This document shows positions 17,807 to 25,373 of a DNA stretch of 27,494 nucleotides, piece by piece. The stretch is from Muribaculaceae bacterium (GTDB lineage Bacteria; Bacteroidota; Bacteroidia; Bacteroidales; Muribaculaceae): the NCBI GenBank assembly GCA_009775375.1, contig VSPO01000037.1, positions 1-27,494 of the forward strand, given 5' to 3'. The notes beneath the pieces were generated by a model. The model did no database searches. It saw only the letters and a program-made list of their open reading frames with translations, and had not been told where the DNA came from. Both the position numbers and the translations under genes were made by a program. The stretch's first letter is position 1, and every line of letters begins with the position of its first letter.

Positions 17807-19105
17807 ATGAAATATATGTTGATAGCCGGCGAGGCATCCGGCGATTTGCATGCCTCCAACCTGATATCCTCGATCCTCCAGTTTGACCCCGTGGCCGAGT
17901 TCCGATTCTTTGGCGGCGACCTCATGGCTAAGGCGGCGCGGCGTCGCCCTGAGGTGCACTATGAGATGATGAACGTGATGGGTTTCTCGGAGGTGATCAG
18001 AAGGCTGCCCCAGATTATCAGGAATTTGAAGACCGCCAAGGGGCTCATCCGGGATTTCCGTCCCGACGTGCTTATTCTGGTGGATTATCCGAGCTTCAAT
18101 CTCAAGCTTGCGAAATATGCCCACTCGATAGGGGTGAGGGTGGATTATTTCATATCCCCGAAAGTGTGGGCATGGAAAGAATACAGGGTAAAGCAAATCA
18201 AGAAATGGGTATCCAATCTGTATTCGATTCTTCCGTTTGAGGTCGGTTTCTACCAGCGTCATGGCTACGACATAAAATACGTCGGCAATCCTTCCGTGCA
18301 GGAGATCGACTATGCATTGGGCCATCTCCCTCCCAGAAAGCATTTCGTGGAAAGGCAAGGTCTCTCCGAACCCGACAAACCCATAATCGCCCTTCTTCCT
18401 GGCTCAAGGATGAGCGAGATTCGCAACAATCTCCCCGTCATGATCAAGGCCGCGCGAAATTTCCCCGACTATCAGTATATCGTGGCGGCCGCGCCGGCCG
18501 TCCCTGAGAGATTCTATCGGGAGGTGGCTCAGGACCAGGGTTTGCAGGTAGTCTTCGGCGCGACGCCCACTCTGCTGAAGTATTCGCGGGCGGCTGTCGT
18601 CACGTCCGGAACCGCCACGCTTGAGACTGCCCTGATCGGCACGCCGCAGGTGGTATGCTATCGGGGCAACGGCAGCAAGCTGACATATTCTATTATGGAG
18701 AGGCTGCTGAAGGTGAAATACGTCTCGCTGCCCAATCTTGTTGTCTCCAATAGCGTGGTGCCGGAGCTGTTGCTTCATATGTGCACGTCTGAATCCATCA
18801 CACGTGAACTTTCCCCACTATTGCAGAATTCTCCGAAGAGAGAGTGGCAGGTGTCAGGCTATAAGACGATGCGACGCCGTCTTGGCAATAGCGTCGCTTC
18901 GGAATATGCAGCGGAATTGATCACGGATTCCCTGGGTGTCCAACCCCCGTCGGCTGATCCGGAGGTGGCGCCGGCCGGAGGCAAAGAAGTTAAAGTTGTT
19001 GAAGCTGAATCAGATGCTCCGCGAAGAAAACGTAAGCACAAAAAGCCGAAGCAATTGCCGGATACAGATAATTGTCAGAAAGAAGTCTATGGCAAGGCTG
19101 AATAA
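17807..19105 (+). CDS. lpxB: Lipid-A-disaccharide synthase with C-terminal basic extension
   Basis: GT19 glycosyltransferase that joins UDP-2,3-diacylglucosamine and lipid X to give the lipid A disaccharide, at the inner face of the inner membrane. Family blocks are MLIAGEASGDLHASNLI (N-terminus), FFGGDLM, VDYPSFNLKLAKYA, YFISPKVWAWKEYRVKQIKK, LPFEVGFYQRHGYDIKYVGNP, IALLPGSRMSEIRNNLP and SGTATLETALIGTPQVVCYR. The core ends near residue 380, the usual length. About 50 further residues are added, ending in a Lys/Arg-rich low-complexity tail (PRRKRKHKKPKQLPD). The start at 17807 matches the family. It is divergent from the beta-helix lipoprotein gene and followed by a strong hairpin. Confidence 0.95.
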   Translation: MKYMLIAGEASGDLHASNLISSILQFDPVAEFRFFGGDLMAKAARRRPEVHYEMMNVMGFSEVIRRLPQIIRNLKTAKGLIRDFRPDVLILVDYPSFNLKLAKYAHSIGVRVDYFISPKVWAWKEYRVKQIKKWVSNLYSILPFEVGFYQRHGYDIKYVGNPSVQEIDYALGHLPPRKHFVERQGLSEPDKPIIALLPGSRMSEIRNNLPVMIKAARNFPDYQYIVAAAPAVPERFYREVAQDQGLQVVFGATPTLLKYSRAAVVTSGTATLETALIGTPQVVCYRGNGSKLTYSIMERLLKVKYVSLPNLVVSNSVVPELLLHMCTSESITRELSPLLQNSPKREWQVSGYKTMRRRLGNSVASEYAAELITDSLGVQPPSADPEVAPAGGKEVKVVEAESDAPRRKRKHKKPKQLPDTDNCQKEVYGKAE

Positions 19106-19119
19106 TCGGATTTTTATTG

Positions 19120-19153
19120 AACAAATGTCAACAATTCATTGTTGACATTTGTT
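19120..19153 (+). terminator. Terminator after lpxB
   Basis: A perfect 15-base inverted repeat, AACAAATGTCAACAA (19120-19134) and its complement (19139-19153), around a TTCA loop. It starts 15 bases after the lpxB stop. Confidence 0.8.
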
Positions 19154-19238
19154 ATTATAGGCGGAACCTTGACTTTTTGTTTCACTCCCACTTTGAAAAG
19201 CCGGAGTGAGTCGAAAGGTCGTTAAATACCATTAAGCT

Positions 19239-19604
19239 ATGTCTGATTACGTAAAAAACAAGCCCTCCGGTAGCCGGAGCGCGATGTTGTTCCAGGTTTG
19301 CAGTGGTGTGCTGTTTCTCGCAGCAATAGGTCTTTTCATATGGCTCCTTACGGATGCGGCTGAGCAGCATATGACAAAGAATATTTTCTATGGAAGCTCA
19401 TTTCTGGTCATCACCCTTGGCATCTTGCTCTACACAGCCTTCTCCTCCCGTGCGCCTCGATTCTGGACCGCCGTGCTCTGGTTGTCAACGGTCATAGGGA
19501 TCGCCACGTTTGTAGTGGGACTTTGTCTTAAAGACCCTGCTCCGAAGACGGTCGTCTTCGACGATGGCACCCCGGCTGCCACGATAGAATTGGAGGAAAT
19601 TTGA
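19239..19604 (+). CDS. Small three-helix membrane protein, uncharacterised
   Basis: A 121-residue protein with a polar N-terminus (MSDYVKNKPSGSRS) and three hydrophobic segments: about 17-38 (FQVCSGVLFLAAIGLFIWLL), 52-68 (GSSFLVITLGILLYTAF) and 76-97 (WTAVLWLSTVIGIATFVVGL). A short acidic C-terminal tail (TIELEEI) follows. I recognise no family motif. It lies between the lpxB terminator and a convergent small lipoprotein gene and seems to be transcribed alone. The reading frame and the membrane pattern make it a credible gene, but no function can be given. Confidence 0.7.
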   Translation: MSDYVKNKPSGSRSAMLFQVCSGVLFLAAIGLFIWLLTDAAEQHMTKNIFYGSSFLVITLGILLYTAFSSRAPRFWTAVLWLSTVIGIATFVVGLCLKDPAPKTVVFDDGTPAATIELEEI

Positions 19605-19638
19605 AAGCCGATAATAGAGATGCTGAGACGGCGGCGAT

Positions 19639-19911
19639 TCAATCGTCGTCGTCATCGTCATCATCATCATGGTGATGTCTCTTGTGATGCTTCTTATATT
19701 GTTTCTTATATTTCTTGTATTGTTTTTTGTATTTTTTATGCTTCTTGTGTTTATGGGGTTTTGAGTAATAGTTCCCGCCGGGAGAATAGCCATACTCATA
19801 ATAGTCCGGCGAAGCATAGACGTGGGTCCCCGGAGCGCAGCAGTTCAGGGAAATCAATATCATTCCCGCGAGAAGGAACGGCAGCAGGCGTTTAAGTTTA
19901 ATATTTTTCAT
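19639..19911 (-). CDS. Small Lys/His-rich lipoprotein with poly-aspartate C-terminus
   Basis: A 90-residue exported protein. The N-terminus (MKNIKLKRLLPFLLAGMILI, then SLNCCAPG) looks like a lipoprotein signal with tandem cysteines C24 and C25, although Asn at -1 is not the classical lipobox. A Tyr/Gly-rich linker (about 30-50) is followed by a low-complexity cationic stretch of KHKK, KYKK and KQYKK repeats (about 52-75). A KHHKRHHH cluster and exactly nine aspartates before the stop complete it. The His cluster and Asp run could bind divalent metals, and the Lys/Tyr repeats could bind polyanions; both are inference. The Asp codons are a GAT/GAC microsatellite, so tail length could vary by slippage. 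The antisense frame is a shadow. Confidence 0.7.
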   Translation of the reverse strand: MKNIKLKRLLPFLLAGMILISLNCCAPGTHVYASPDYYEYGYSPGGNYYSKPHKHKKHKKYKKQYKKYKKQYKKHHKRHHHDDDDDDDDD

Positions 19912-20068
19912 AGTCGTATCTGATTATAAAATGGACGTAATTGTAGCTATAAGTCCGGAATATCTGCATCAAGAATACTTCCGGCTTATACGTATAATGC
20001 AAAACCTCCCGAAAAGGTTGACACCCCGATAAATATTCGATTGGAATTCTCAGAATTTGGGCTTGCCG

Positions 20069-21037
20069 CTATTGCCGGAACTTGGAAATCATGTCGTAGC
20101 GCAAGTCGGAGAGCATGGCAAGGAAAGGGGAGACGATGGGCTTGAATGTCTCCATCTTTTCGGGCGCACAGACTTTCAGCGAAAGCGCGTCGCATACCAC
20201 GTCGAGTCGGCTGCCCAAGTGGAGCGGTTCGCCGTCTACATGCACCGGCCCCTCTCCGCTCCGCGAGATGGAAGCCGAGGATATCCTGAATGTGTCTATA
20301 CGGGTGTTGCGGTCGAGATAGCCGGTCAGCAGGTCAACCCCTACCTTTACCGTAGAAAGCGGCGATCCGTCGTGGATCACTATGAGGTCGAGCATCCCGT
20401 CGGATAGTTTGGCATTCGGGGCGATATACGCATTGTTGCCATATTGCGAGGCATTGCAGATTGCAATCAGGAAAGCCCTTTCGGTGATGACTCTCCCTTC
20501 GATGGCTATCGCATAAGGTTCCGGCTGATATTTCAGAAACTCCAGGAGCACGTTCTTCACGTAGGATATTCGCCCACGCCGCTTGGTTTTCGCAAATTTC
20601 TCACTCACGGCGGCATCAAACCCGATGCCCGACGTGCAATAGAACGGATGGCCGTTGACAATGCCCCTGTCGCAAGTTATGGAGTGGCCGCTTCCGATGA
20701 TCTTCAGCGCTTCCCCTACGTCCTGCGGGATGCCGAGGGAGCGGGCGAAGCCGTTGCCCGAGCCCAGCGGGATGATGCCGAGGGAAGTGGCGGTGTGCGA
20801 AAGCACCGAGGCGATCTCATTGACCGTCCCGTCGCCCCCGGCGGAAATGACTATGTCAGTCCCCTTCCCTACGGCCTCCGTGGCAAGCTCCACGGCATGC
20901 CCCGGACCTTCGGTGTAGGCCACGCCCACGCTGATGCCGCAGTCGGCGAGACGCTCCGCGACACATTCCCCGAGACCCTCTTTCGACCTCGTCCCTGACT
21001 TAGGGTTCACAACCAATAATGCAGTTTTTTTTGCCAT
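20069..21037 (-). CDS. Diacylglycerol kinase-catalytic-domain lipid kinase (YegS/BmrU type)
   Basis: A 322-residue soluble lipid kinase-like protein, probably phosphorylating diacylglycerol or a related lipid with ATP. Signatures are LLVVNPKSGTRSKE (about 7-20), AGGDGTVNEIAS (about 66-77, the ATP-binding GGDGT motif), IIPLGSGNGFARSLGIP (about 88-104), and HVDGEP in the C-terminal beta domain. A conserved TSGIGFDAAV block sits in the middle. It is divergent from psd, 187 bases from the preferred psd start, so the two directions may be co-regulated. This fits recycling of diacylglycerol into phosphatidic acid for the CDP-diacylglycerol route used by pssA. Sphingoid-base kinase activity is an alternative, since many Bacteroidales make sphingolipids. 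Confidence 0.9.
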   Translation of the reverse strand: MAKKTALLVVNPKSGTRSKEGLGECVAERLADCGISVGVAYTEGPGHAVELATEAVGKGTDIVISAGGDGTVNEIASVLSHTATSLGIIPLGSGNGFARSLGIPQDVGEALKIIGSGHSITCDRGIVNGHPFYCTSGIGFDAAVSEKFAKTKRRGRISYVKNVLLEFLKYQPEPYAIAIEGRVITERAFLIAICNASQYGNNAYIAPNAKLSDGMLDLIVIHDGSPLSTVKVGVDLLTGYLDRNTRIDTFRISSASISRSGEGPVHVDGEPLHLGSRLDVVCDALSLKVCAPEKMETFKPIVSPFLAMLSDLRYDMISKFRQ

Positions 21038-21082
21038 CTTTACGACTTGATAGTTGAAAACGGTGTGTAAAGTTACAAAAAA

Positions 21083-21114
21083 TTTGTGAGATACTCAGAA
21101 AAACCTTAAATTTG
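21083..21114 (+). promoter_or_regulatory. Promoter of the psd-pssA operon
   Basis: TTTG (21083-21086), a 20-base spacer and TAAATTTG (21107-21114), a complete match to the Bacteroidota promoter pattern. Transcription would start near 21121, about 50 bases before the ATG at 21174 and about 100 before the GTG at 21225. Confidence 0.75.
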
Positions 21115-21224
21115 CAACATCAACCGACATCGGACGACGCGGATGGCGTGCCGACTCCCGGCTGGAAATCCCCATGCCGGGCTCGCCCTTCGATAGCTCC
21201 GATTTTTTAACATACCGACTACAA

Positions 21225-21902
21225 GTGAGAATACACCGAGTTAAGATACACCGCGAAGGCACAAACATACTGATCCTGCTCCCTCTCGTGCTGCTGGCGC
21301 TCAACGTGCCGGTGTGGCTGTTCCTGCCCCCTGTCGTTTTTCCGGCAATACTGACCGCCATTTCCGTGGTGGTCTATATATTTGTATTCAATTTCTTCAG
21401 ATGCCCCAAGCGTAAATACAAGGGTGGGCGCACCGACATGGTGGTCAGCTCAGTCGACGGCACAGTCGTAGCGATAGAGAAGGTCTACGAGGAGGAATAC
21501 CTTAAATCGGAGGCGATGATGGTGTCGGTCTTCATGTCGCCGCTCAACGTCCACGCCAACTGGTATCCGGTCGACGGGACGGTGGAATACGTCCGTCATC
21601 ATCGCGGACGGTTTCTCTCGGCATATCTCCCCAAAGCCAGCACCGAAAACGAGCGAAGCACGATCGGAATCCTCGCGTGGGGACATCGGATCACGGTCAG
21701 GCAGATTGCGGGGGCCATGGCCCGAAGGATTGTCACGTATGCTCGCAAAGGCTCCAAAGCCAATATCGACGACCATCTCGGATTCATAAAATTCGGCTCC
21801 AGGGTAGACCTTTATCTCCCGCTCGACTCAGAAATTCTCGTCAAGATGAAACAAAAGGTGAAGGGAGGCGTTACTCCTTTGGCACGTCTTTCATCAAAAT
21901 GA
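21225..21902 (+). CDS. psd: Phosphatidylserine decarboxylase
   Basis: Makes phosphatidylethanolamine from phosphatidylserine at the inner membrane; a pyruvoyl enzyme that cleaves itself. Numbered from the GTG at 21225 the protein has 225 residues, the usual size of the short Bacteroidota type. That start gives the family-like N-terminus (RIHRVKIHREGTNIL); the ATG at 21174 would add 17 residues unlike relatives and remains possible. After two membrane helices (about 15-55), the maturation and catalytic residues are SVDG (D78), SPLNVHANWYP (H110) and the FIKFGSR cleavage site (G191-S192). PKASTENERS and RQIAGAMARRIVTYA are also typical. It is first in an operon with pssA seven bases downstream. 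Confidence 0.95.
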   Translation: MRIHRVKIHREGTNILILLPLVLLALNVPVWLFLPPVVFPAILTAISVVVYIFVFNFFRCPKRKYKGGRTDMVVSSVDGTVVAIEKVYEEEYLKSEAMMVSVFMSPLNVHANWYPVDGTVEYVRHHRGRFLSAYLPKASTENERSTIGILAWGHRITVRQIAGAMARRIVTYARKGSKANIDDHLGFIKFGSRVDLYLPLDSEILVKMKQKVKGGVTPLARLSSK

Positions 21903-21909
21903 AGAAAAT

Positions 21910-22614
21910 ATGAATATAATAACGCGAAACATACCAAATTCCATCACGTGTGTCAACCTCCTCTCCGGAGTGATGGCCATTGCGGCTGCGGCCGGCGGCC
22001 AAGATCCTCTTTGGGGGCTTAAGGCCTATCAGTGGGCTTTCATCTTCATAGCGATAGGGGCCGTGGCGGACTTCCTCGACGGATTCGCGGCCCGAGCCCT
22101 TCATGCCTACTCCAGTCTGGGAAAGGAGCTGGATTCTCTGTGCGACCTCGTGACGTTCGGAGTCGCTCCGGCGATAATCATTCTCAATCTTTTCCTTCAG
22201 AGCGGCCAAGACAGCTGGGTCGCGTGGGCTTCATTGCTGATTCCCGTGGCGGGGGCCGTGCGTCTCGCGCGTTTTAACATCGACACCCGCCAGGCCACGA
22301 CCTTCATTGGTCTGCCGATTCCGGCAAATGCGATCTTCTGGATCGGCTACGCCGCCTTGTTTGCTCAGGATGGCGTGGAATGGCTCTCGGCATGGTATTG
22401 GTTCCTGCCGATTCTCCTCGTGGAGTGCTGGCTCATGAATTCATCAATCAAGATTTTCTCCCTTAAATTCAAAAATCTGAAATTCCGGGAGAATTTCGCG
22501 AGGTATCTTCTCATCGTCGGGGCGGCGGTATGCTGCTTCTGCTTCGGGGTCGGCGGCTTGCTCTGGCTCATAGTCTTCTATGTCTTGCTTGCCTTGGCCT
22601 TCAAGAGGCAATAA
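21910..22614 (+). CDS. pssA: CDP-diacylglycerol-serine O-phosphatidyltransferase
   Basis: Integral membrane enzyme that forms phosphatidylserine from CDP-diacylglycerol and serine, the substrate of the preceding psd product. The 234-residue protein has about six to seven hydrophobic segments. The complete CDP-alcohol phosphatidyltransferase motif is present: D54, D57-G58, A61-R62, G71, D75 and D79, in DFLDGFAARALHAYSSLGKE followed by LDSLCD. The N-terminus NIITRNIPNSITCVNLLSG is characteristic of the PssA class. It starts seven bases after the psd stop, clearly in the same transcript. Confidence 0.96.
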   Translation: MNIITRNIPNSITCVNLLSGVMAIAAAAGGQDPLWGLKAYQWAFIFIAIGAVADFLDGFAARALHAYSSLGKELDSLCDLVTFGVAPAIIILNLFLQSGQDSWVAWASLLIPVAGAVRLARFNIDTRQATTFIGLPIPANAIFWIGYAALFAQDGVEWLSAWYWFLPILLVECWLMNSSIKIFSLKFKNLKFRENFARYLLIVGAAVCCFCFGVGGLLWLIVFYVLLALAFKRQ

Positions 22615-22669
22615 GCCCCGCGATGGTTTATTATACAGTTAGCTAAAATAAATAATCACAGATATAAAT

Positions 22670-23101
22670 ATGGCAGTAGCCTTAATCATACTTCTCATAT
22701 TGTTCCTGTTCTGGCCCACGATAATGAAGTGGGTCCGGGCGTATATGGAGCGCAGGGCGGAAGACCTCCTGCGCCGTGCCACCGGTATGCCGCCGCGTCC
22801 CGGATCGAAAGAGGCCAAACGGCAGGCGCGTCAGCAATCGGGCCGTGCTTCCGGTAGTGAATCCGGAAGGGGCGGCTATTCTCGCCGACGTGCGCGGGGT
22901 AGAGACCGTGGCGCCTACGGCGAAGGCCCTATTATTCCCAAGGAATATGCCGAGGACGTGGAATTCGTAGAGACCAAAGATTATTCGTCGGACACAATCG
23001 AGACAGTCGCCGACAACGGCCAAAGGCGCGAGCGGTATCGTGAGAGCCAGGTGAGCGACGTGGAATGGGAGGAGATAAAGACCAAGTCCTCGAAAAAATG
23101 A
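22670..23101 (+). CDS. DUF4834 family small membrane-anchored protein
   Basis: A 143-residue protein with one N-terminal membrane helix (MAVALIILLILFLFWPTIM). A strongly basic Arg/Ser/Gly-rich linker follows (about 50-80), then an acidic C-terminal half (PKEYAEDVEFVETKDYSS and DVEWEEIKTKSSKK). The pattern and the position right after pssA match the DUF4834 family of Bacteroidota, whose function is unknown. It lies 55 bases after pssA and seven bases before the HAD gene, inside the phospholipid operon. The split basic/acidic tail suggests a docking or scaffold role, but that is inference. Confidence 0.75.
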   Translation: MAVALIILLILFLFWPTIMKWVRAYMERRAEDLLRRATGMPPRPGSKEAKRQARQQSGRASGSESGRGGYSRRRARGRDRGAYGEGPIIPKEYAEDVEFVETKDYSSDTIETVADNGQRRERYRESQVSDVEWEEIKTKSSKK

Positions 23102-23108
23102 TTGCTCC

Positions 23109-23960
23109 ATGTCAACGACCCTTTTCATAAGCGATCTCGACGGAACGTTGCTCAACGCTGATTCCAAAGTGTCGGATGCGTCTGTCTCGCTCATAAACGA
23201 GGCCGTGGCCAAGGGCGCGCTATTCAGTATAGCCACTGCTCGTACCCCCGCTACGGTCTCCACTCTCATGAGCCGGATTCAGACTCAGCTGCCATATATC
23301 GTAATGACCGGCACGGCCATTTGGGATGCCTCGTCCGGCCTATACCGTCATGCCGTCTTCATCGATCCCCGCGCCGCCTCCGGCATAATGCGGATTCTGC
23401 GCCGCCATCGTCTCCCGGCTTTCGTCTATTATCTTAAGGAGGAGACGATACAGGTCTATCATATGGGGCCTCTTTCCGGTCTTGAGCGCGATTTCATCAG
23501 GCAGCGCGACAACACGCCATATAAGATATTCCATATCCCGGAAGATGGGGAATCCGTGCTTCCCGATACGCTCGACAATATCCTGCTCTTCTATGCCATA
23601 CAGCCTTCCGCCAGTGTCGAGGCCGTTTATCGGGAAATCTGTCTTATGGAGGGATGCAATCCGCTGTTCTATCACGACATCTTCGGTCCGGAGACGGGTA
23701 TAATGGATATATTCTCCACCCGCGCTTCAAAGGCTTTGGCCATGGAATGGCTGAAGCGGTCGTGCGGGGCCGACCGTGTGGTGGCTTTTGGCGATAACAT
23801 CAACGATCTCCCCATGCTCCGGGCGGCCGACGTGGCCGTGGCCGTGGGCAACGCCTTGCCGGAGGTGAAGGCTGCTGCCGATATTGTGATAGGGCCCAAT
23901 ACGGAAGATTCCGTAGCCCGCTTTGTCTACGACCATATCGACGGAGATATCTCCCTTTGA
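23109..23960 (+). CDS. Cof-type HAD superfamily phosphatase
   Basis: A 283-residue haloacid dehalogenase-type hydrolase that removes phosphate from a small molecule, probably a sugar or nucleotide phosphate. Motif I is FISDLDGTLLN (nucleophile D9, acid D11), motif II is the SIATART region (about 40-46), motif III is K208 in STRASKALAM, and motif IV is GDNIND (228-233). The large cap between about 80 and 190 is the C2B type of the Cof subfamily. The start at 23109 is seven bases after the preceding stop. Its substrate is unknown; cytoplasmic, with no signal peptide. Confidence 0.92.
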   Translation: MSTTLFISDLDGTLLNADSKVSDASVSLINEAVAKGALFSIATARTPATVSTLMSRIQTQLPYIVMTGTAIWDASSGLYRHAVFIDPRAASGIMRILRRHRLPAFVYYLKEETIQVYHMGPLSGLERDFIRQRDNTPYKIFHIPEDGESVLPDTLDNILLFYAIQPSASVEAVYREICLMEGCNPLFYHDIFGPETGIMDIFSTRASKALAMEWLKRSCGADRVVAFGDNINDLPMLRAADVAVAVGNALPEVKAAADIVIGPNTEDSVARFVYDHIDGDISL

Positions 23961-23975
23961 TAAAATTCATTCCAA

Positions 23976-25193
23976 ATGGGAATCTACGAACGCCAGCGCA
24001 TTGGAAAATTCGTTTTCCTGACCATATCGGCCGTGGCTGTCATCCTCTTTTTGCTCGTGAGCAACAGTCTTGTGAAGGAGCTTGCCCAGCAGGAGAGGGA
24101 GAGGATGGACATATGGGCGAGTGCCACCCAGAGGCTTGCAAAGGCCAACGTGGATTCCGATTTCGAGTTCCTGTTGGCCATCATCAGCCAGAATAATTCG
24201 ATACCGGTATTGGTGGCCGATTCAGCTTATAATATTCTTGATTTCAGGAATTTCGATCTCCCCGACAAGACGGGAGGCGAGTTGCAGCAGTTTGCCGACC
24301 TTTCTGAAGAGAACCGCGACTATCTTTCCTCCCGGCTGAGGGAGGCCGGAGGAGGCCGTCCGCTGGCGGAACTTGCCGCTTCCGACCCTCATTTTATAAA
24401 AGTGGAGATATATCTTAATGATTACCAATATATTTATTATGAAGACTCAATCCTCTTGCGTCGACTGAGCCTTTATCCCTATATTCAGCTCGGGGTGATG
24501 GTGGTCATTGCCCTGATAATCTATGCCGCCGTGGTCTATACGAAGAAGGCGGAGCAGAACAGGGTGTGGGCAGGGCTGTCGAAGGAGACGGCCCATCAGC
24601 TCGGCACTCCCATCTCCTCGCTGATGGCATGGAACGAATACCTCCAGGCCACGGGCATCGACAAGACCGTCACGGAAGAGATTGACAAAGACGTGAAGCG
24701 TCTGTCGGTCATTGCCGACCGTTTCTCCAAAATAGGGTCGATGCCGGAGCTGACTCTCGAATATCTCAACGAGATGGTGGGTCGGTCGCTTCAATACATG
24801 AGGAGCCGGATTTCGGGGAAGGTGGCTGTCAGATACAATCTCTCCGACGACGACCACGGAGTCTTTCTCTCCACGTCCCTGTTTGAGTGGGTGATGGAAA
24901 ATCTTACGAAGAATGCTGTGGACGCCATGGGAGGGGAGGGCACCATCACCATCTCGACCGGAGTGGAGAAAGACAAGGTCTGGATAGAGGTGGCCGACAC
25001 GGGGAAGGGGATAGCCCGCAAGAACTTCAAGAATGTCTTCTCCCCCGGCTTCACTACCAAGAAACGCGGCTGGGGTTTGGGACTGACTCTCGTCAAGCGC
25101 ATCATCGAAGACTACCACGGAGGCCGCATCTACGTCAAAGACTCCGAACTCGGCAAAGGCACCACCTTCCGCATCGAGCTCCCCTCCGCCTGA
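23976..25193 (+). CDS. Orphan membrane sensor histidine kinase
   Basis: A 405-residue kinase with two membrane helices (about 12-30 and 169-188) flanking a periplasmic sensor of about 135 residues that has no recognised domain. The cytoplasmic part has the H-box KETAHQLGTPISSLMAWN with phospho-acceptor H207, the N-box NLTKNAVDAM, G1 DTGKGI, the F-box FSPGFTTK and G2 GWGLGLTL. All catalytic boxes are intact. The AHQLGTP version of the H-box is common in Bacteroidota orphan kinases. No response regulator is adjacent; the gene is the last of the psd-pssA-DUF4834-HAD set with a 15-base gap. That linkage suggests it senses envelope or lipid state, which is inference. Confidence 0.93.
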   Translation: MGIYERQRIGKFVFLTISAVAVILFLLVSNSLVKELAQQERERMDIWASATQRLAKANVDSDFEFLLAIISQNNSIPVLVADSAYNILDFRNFDLPDKTGGELQQFADLSEENRDYLSSRLREAGGGRPLAELAASDPHFIKVEIYLNDYQYIYYEDSILLRRLSLYPYIQLGVMVVIALIIYAAVVYTKKAEQNRVWAGLSKETAHQLGTPISSLMAWNEYLQATGIDKTVTEEIDKDVKRLSVIADRFSKIGSMPELTLEYLNEMVGRSLQYMRSRISGKVAVRYNLSDDDHGVFLSTSLFEWVMENLTKNAVDAMGGEGTITISTGVEKDKVWIEVADTGKGIARKNFKNVFSPGFTTKKRGWGLGLTLVKRIIEDYHGGRIYVKDSELGKGTTFRIELPSA

Positions 25194-25373
25194 CCGTCCC
25201 GCCAACCCCAACTTTATCTGCCATTATCTTTCACCCCTATCGAGATTTTTCCACCATTTTAATTCGCTCGTCCAAAATATTTTCCTAACTTTGCAATGTT
25301 CGCCAAATAAAAACAAAAATAAATTGCCTTAAGTCGATAAATATATCGGTCGATTAGCAATTGAAGTCAGAAG
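25194..25373. other. Gene-free leader region before the palindrome
   Basis: 180 bases with no gene. It contains the candidate -7 element at 25286-25293 and an imperfect hairpin at 25322-25362 (AATTGC/GCAATT outer, CGATA/TATCG inner, AATA loop). No clear terminator for the histidine kinase operon is visible. Base composition shifts from GC-rich to AT-rich near 25205. Confidence 0.5.
25286..25293 (+). promoter_or_regulatory. Candidate -7 element upstream of the palindrome and regulator gene
   Basis: TAACTTTG matches TAnnTTTG. No good TTTG is found 19-20 bases upstream. If active, transcription would start near 25300 and the whole palindrome at 25374-25541 would be part of the mRNA leader. Confidence 0.45.

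Noticed and set aside
19620..19895. 91-codon plus-strand frame over the poly-Asp lipoprotein gene
   Set aside because: It is the antisense reading of the repeat; the minus strand has the signal peptide and sensible start.
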